A stretch of DNA of 7,867 nucleotides, from positions 1 through 7,867 of the forward strand of contig CALEYZ010000184.1 of NCBI GenBank assembly GCA_937928195.1, given 5' to 3'. The position numbers were made by a program, and so were the translations under genes. Shown here one piece after another: positions 5,574-7,867 of the stretch. The stretch is from an uncultured Limnohabitans sp. (GTDB taxonomy: Bacteria > Pseudomonadota > Gammaproteobacteria > Burkholderiales > Burkholderiaceae_C). The notes below the pieces were generated by a model. The model did no database searches and was not told the origin of the DNA. It saw nothing but the letters and a program-made list of their open reading frames with translations. The number at the start of each line of letters is the position of its first letter. Positions within the stretch are counted from its first letter, which is position 1.

Positions 5574-6764
5574 ATGGCTAAGAAAAGTCCCGCGAAAGCC
5601 TTTATTGGCGCCAGTGCTGGCGCTGAGGCCATTCGACACCTGATCGAACGGGTGGCGTCGTCCAATGCCACCGTGTTGATCACCGGTGAAAGTGGCACAG
5701 GCAAGGAGTTGGTGGCGCGCGCACTGCACGATCAATCCGACCGAAGTGGCGGAAATTTTGTACCCATCAATTGCGCGGCCATCCCCAAAGATTTGCTCGA
5801 AAGCGAATTGTTCGGTCACCGCAAAGGCGCGTTCACGGGCGCCATGGCCGATCGAATTGGCCGTTTTGAGCTGGCCCATGGGGGCACCATCTTTTTGGAC
5901 GAAATTGGTGATTTGTCTTTGGACATGCAGGTCAAGTTGCTGCGCGTGTTGCAAGAGCGCACCGTGGATCCTGTGGGGGGACTCAAATCGGTGGCCGTCG
6001 ATGTGCGCGTAGTGGCGGCCACTCACCGAGACCTCGAAGCCGAAATTGAAGCGGGCCGATTCCGCGAAGACTTGTATTACCGACTCAATGTCTTGCCTTT
6101 GAACACGCCGTCTTTGCGTCAAAGGTCGCAAGACGTGCCCGCATTGTTGACCCACTTTGCCGAGCATTTTGCGAGCAAAGGCCAAACGCCCATCACCTTC
6201 ACGGGTGATTTTCTAGAAGCGCTGAAAGACTACGCATGGCCTGGCAATGTGCGCGAGTTGTCCAACTTGGTCGATCGCTTCAACACCTTGTTCAGTGGCC
6301 AGTTGCTCAGCTTGGCATCGGTGCCTTCGTCTTTGCTGCCCAAAGGTTTGCGCACGCTGCAAGCCGAGCGCGTGCAGACACCTGTTGCCGATTCTTTGGA
6401 AATTGTGGCGCCCTTGAGTGCCAAAGACATGCACCAGAGTGCCAATGCCGAAGTGATGAACCCTTTTGCCAATCCCGCGCCACCCTTGGCCATGGACATG
6501 CACAACGAAGTGGAAGACATCATCATGCTGGCGCAAGGCTTGCCCAGCTTGCCGCCAGAAGGCTTGTCATTGAAAGACCGCTTGGCCGACATTGAGCGCG
6601 ATTTGATTGTGCAAGCACTCAATCGCACCGATGGCAACGTGTCGCAAACAGCGCGCTTGTTGAACTTGCAGCGCACCACCTTGATTGAAAAACTCAACAA
6701 GTACGACTTGCGCCAAGGCACTTTGCCTGTGGCCAACACAGACACAGGCACAGACGCCGTTTAA
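5574..6764 (+). CDS. sigma-54-dependent transcriptional activator, FleQ/FlrA-like, lacking a receiver domain
   Basis: This 396-residue enhancer-binding protein uses ATP to open sigma-54 promoters. The AAA+ domain begins almost at once (about 10-235). It has Walker A GESGTGKE (38-45), the sigma-54-contacting GAFTGA loop (85-90), Walker B GTIFLDE (104-110), VVAATHRD (146-153), REDLYYRLNV with the arginine-finger region (164-173), and WPGNVREL (222-229). After a linker of about 100 residues comes a Fis-type helix-turn-helix (353-380, DGNVSQTARLLNLQRTTLIEKLNKYDL). Its RTTLIEK sequence is close to FleQ/FlrA, the flagellar master regulators. All key ATPase residues are present. The ~120-residue N-terminal FleQ/receiver domain is missing, so it is probably not controlled by a kinase through this protein. 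No Shine-Dalgarno precedes ATG 5574. It may activate the flgA promoter at 6-21. The family is certain, the exact ortholog (FleQ, FlrA, FlrC or other) is not. Confidence 0.88.
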   Translation: MAKKSPAKAFIGASAGAEAIRHLIERVASSNATVLITGESGTGKELVARALHDQSDRSGGNFVPINCAAIPKDLLESELFGHRKGAFTGAMADRIGRFELAHGGTIFLDEIGDLSLDMQVKLLRVLQERTVDPVGGLKSVAVDVRVVAATHRDLEAEIEAGRFREDLYYRLNVLPLNTPSLRQRSQDVPALLTHFAEHFASKGQTPITFTGDFLEALKDYAWPGNVRELSNLVDRFNTLFSGQLLSLASVPSSLLPKGLRTLQAERVQTPVADSLEIVAPLSAKDMHQSANAEVMNPFANPAPPLAMDMHNEVEDIIMLAQGLPSLPPEGLSLKDRLADIERDLIVQALNRTDGNVSQTARLLNLQRTTLIEKLNKYDLRQGTLPVANTDTGTDAV

Positions 6765-6787
6765 GCGCCGTGCTGAATGCCAACGCG

Positions 6788-7675
6788 TTAAGGCTTGGTG
6801 CTTAAGACACCACTGGTGCCCACAGGGGTGGCTTCTTGTTGGGTGCGAGGGTACTGAACCATGCGCTCTTTTTGTTTGGCGGCTGCAATGGCCGCAGCGT
6901 TGGCCGCTTTGGTGGCTGCGTCAGACTGAGCGGCCGACTTGGCCGCTGCTGCATTCTCGGCGGCTTGTCGCTCTTTTTGCAAACGTGCCAGGGCTTCCAT
7001 TTCCTTTTTGAAAGTGCCCGTTTCACCCACGGCACCTTGCAGACCATTGACCTGACTGGCCAACGCATTGAGGGCTTTGGATTGCTGCATGAAGCGGCCT
7101 TCCAAGGACTTCACCTGGGTGGCCAAAATTTGACCTTTTTCACCGACTTGTTGCGCGGTTTTTTCGGGCACGCTTTCGGCGTTTTTGATGGCCTCGTTCA
7201 GGCGTGCTTCCAAGCTGCCCTGCATCTTGGAGATTTCGTCTTGTTTGGACACCATGGCTTGCAGGCCTTCGTTGACCGAACCCACCAACTCCATCGAGTC
7301 GTTCAATTCCACAATGTGTTTGCTCAAGGACTCGAGCATGGCGTCCATTTGGGTGATGCGTGACTTGAGGCTGAAGACCACCGTGGCAAAGACAATGGCC
7401 ACAAAGACCATCAAGCCGCCCGCAATGCCCAACATGAGTTGATGCTTCTTCTTGTTTTCCTGCATCAGGGCTTCAAGATGTTGCGTGGCTTTTTTCATGT
7501 TCTCGCCAGCACCCACTGCCAAGTTGGCAGAGCGCGTGGCCAGTTCGGCCGACTCGAGGGCCACCATCTTGATGCCCTCCAACTCATCGTTGTCGACGGT
7601 GGGGGCCGCAGCGGGTGCCGCGTGCGCATCGTGGTGGCCGTGATCGTGCCCGCCAGTGGTAGGTTGAGTGCTCAT
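6788..7675 (-). CDS. membrane-anchored coiled-coil protein with His-rich N-terminus, function unknown
   Basis: I do not recognise this 295-residue protein. Residues 9-18 are His-rich (GHDHGHHDAH), followed by an Ala/Pro stretch. A helical segment follows (30-80), ending in the basic ENKKKH. One transmembrane helix spans about 81-103 (LGIAGGLMVFVAIVFATVVF). By the positive-inside rule the N-terminus is cytoplasmic and the larger C-terminal part periplasmic. Residues 104-245 form long heptad-like helices (MLESLSKHIVELNDSMELV; LEARLNEAIKNAESV; KEMEALARLQKERQAAENA), then an Ala/Lys-rich stretch and a flexible end. The layout of one helix and a long coiled coil suggests a structural or tethering role. 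The ribosome site AAAGGAA is 5 bases before ATG 7675. The gene follows a partial gene by 11 bases and ends 23 bases from the convergent activator, with no clear terminator between. A flagellar role is inferred only from location. Confidence 0.8.
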   Translation of the reverse strand: MSTQPTTGGHDHGHHDAHAAPAAAPTVDNDELEGIKMVALESAELATRSANLAVGAGENMKKATQHLEALMQENKKKHQLMLGIAGGLMVFVAIVFATVVFSLKSRITQMDAMLESLSKHIVELNDSMELVGSVNEGLQAMVSKQDEISKMQGSLEARLNEAIKNAESVPEKTAQQVGEKGQILATQVKSLEGRFMQQSKALNALASQVNGLQGAVGETGTFKKEMEALARLQKERQAAENAAAAKSAAQSDAATKAANAAAIAAAKQKERMVQYPRTQQEATPVGTSGVLSTKP

Positions 7676-7686
7676 GTCGAGTTCCT

Positions 7687-7867
7687 TTACTCAAGCTTGT
7701 CCAGGCGTGCACGCAACTGGTCATTCTCGATTTTGATGTTGATAACGCGAGCTGGGAAGTCCATCTCTGGCTCTGCTTCGTAAACCGGCTCTTGAATTTC
7801 TGCTGCCGCCACAGCGGACGCAGCTTTACTTTCAATAGCATCGACAGCAGGCGCTTTCTCTTGAGTC
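7687..7867 (-). CDS. 3' end of an unrecognised gene, cut by the window edge
   Basis: An open frame enters from the right edge and ends at TAA (7689-7687), giving the last 59 residues of a protein. The visible part is Ala/Glu-rich (KAPAVDAIESKAASAVAAAE; QEPVYEAEPEMDFP) and then ends in a charged helix (IKIENDQLRARLDKLE) with coiled-coil character. The stop lies 11 bases before the start of the next minus-strand gene, whose ribosome site sits in the gap, so the two are probably co-transcribed. The acidic linker and terminal coil could interact with the coiled-coil neighbour, but this is a guess. No family could be named from this fragment. Confidence 0.6.
   Translation of the reverse strand, partial: TQEKAPAVDAIESKAASAVAAAEIQEPVYEAEPEMDFPARVINIKIENDQLRARLDKLE

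Noticed and set aside
5229..6185. 318-codon open frame on the minus strand
   Set aside because: It lies antisense to the sigma-54 activator, whose motifs are unmistakable, and runs into flgP in the wrong frame. The product shows no recognisable domain and looks like a shadow of high-GC coding.
6796..6815. TGGTG/CACCA hairpin near the activator-coiled-coil gene junction, as a terminator
   Set aside because: The 5-bp stem lies within the coding end of the minus-strand gene and has no T-run on either side.

Overview
This window is a dense flagellar gene cluster from a Gram-negative bacterium. The moderately high GC, the heavy use of TTG/CTG leucine codons and the protein style suggest a betaproteobacterium of the Burkholderiales (Comamonadaceae-like). 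That assignment is by eye and not proven. No mobile element, CRISPR array, tRNA or rRNA was seen, and no stretch above about 200 bases lacks a gene.

Layout. (1) Plus strand, 1-1685: a near-perfect sigma-54 promoter at the window edge, then flgA (P-ring chaperone), a sigma-28 (FliA) promoter, flgM (anti-sigma-28) and flgN (FlgK/FlgL export chaperone). (2) Minus strand, 5443 down to 1673: a FliA-type promoter followed by five tightly packed genes. These are flgP (outer-membrane lipoprotein), flgT (H-ring protein), a small secreted protein with a FimV-core-like domain, a FliK-like hook-length protein, and a small FlhB C-terminal-domain-like protein. The last gene runs tail to tail into flgN with a 13-bp overlap. 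(3) Plus strand, 5574-6764: a sigma-54-dependent activator of the FleQ/FlrA type without an N-terminal receiver domain, divergent from flgP across a ~200-bp control region that holds a 12-bp perfect palindrome. (4) Minus strand, 7867 down to 6788: the 3' end of an unrecognised gene, then a membrane-anchored coiled-coil protein with a His-rich N-terminus. Neither could be assigned a function.

How the parts fit (inference): the sigma-54 activator could switch on early genes such as flgA. Once the hook-basal body is finished and FlgM is exported, FliA would fire the flgMN promoter and the flgP-flgT-...-flhB-like operon. That operon pairs an outer-membrane disk or H-ring, known from sodium-driven polar flagella of Vibrio, with a second set of hook-length/export-switch parts. 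The window therefore looks like a Vibrio/Pseudomonas-style (sigma-54 plus FliA) polar flagellum program. The least described parts are the stand-alone FimV-core protein between flgT and fliK, the FlhB-fragment mimic, and the two-gene unit at the right edge.
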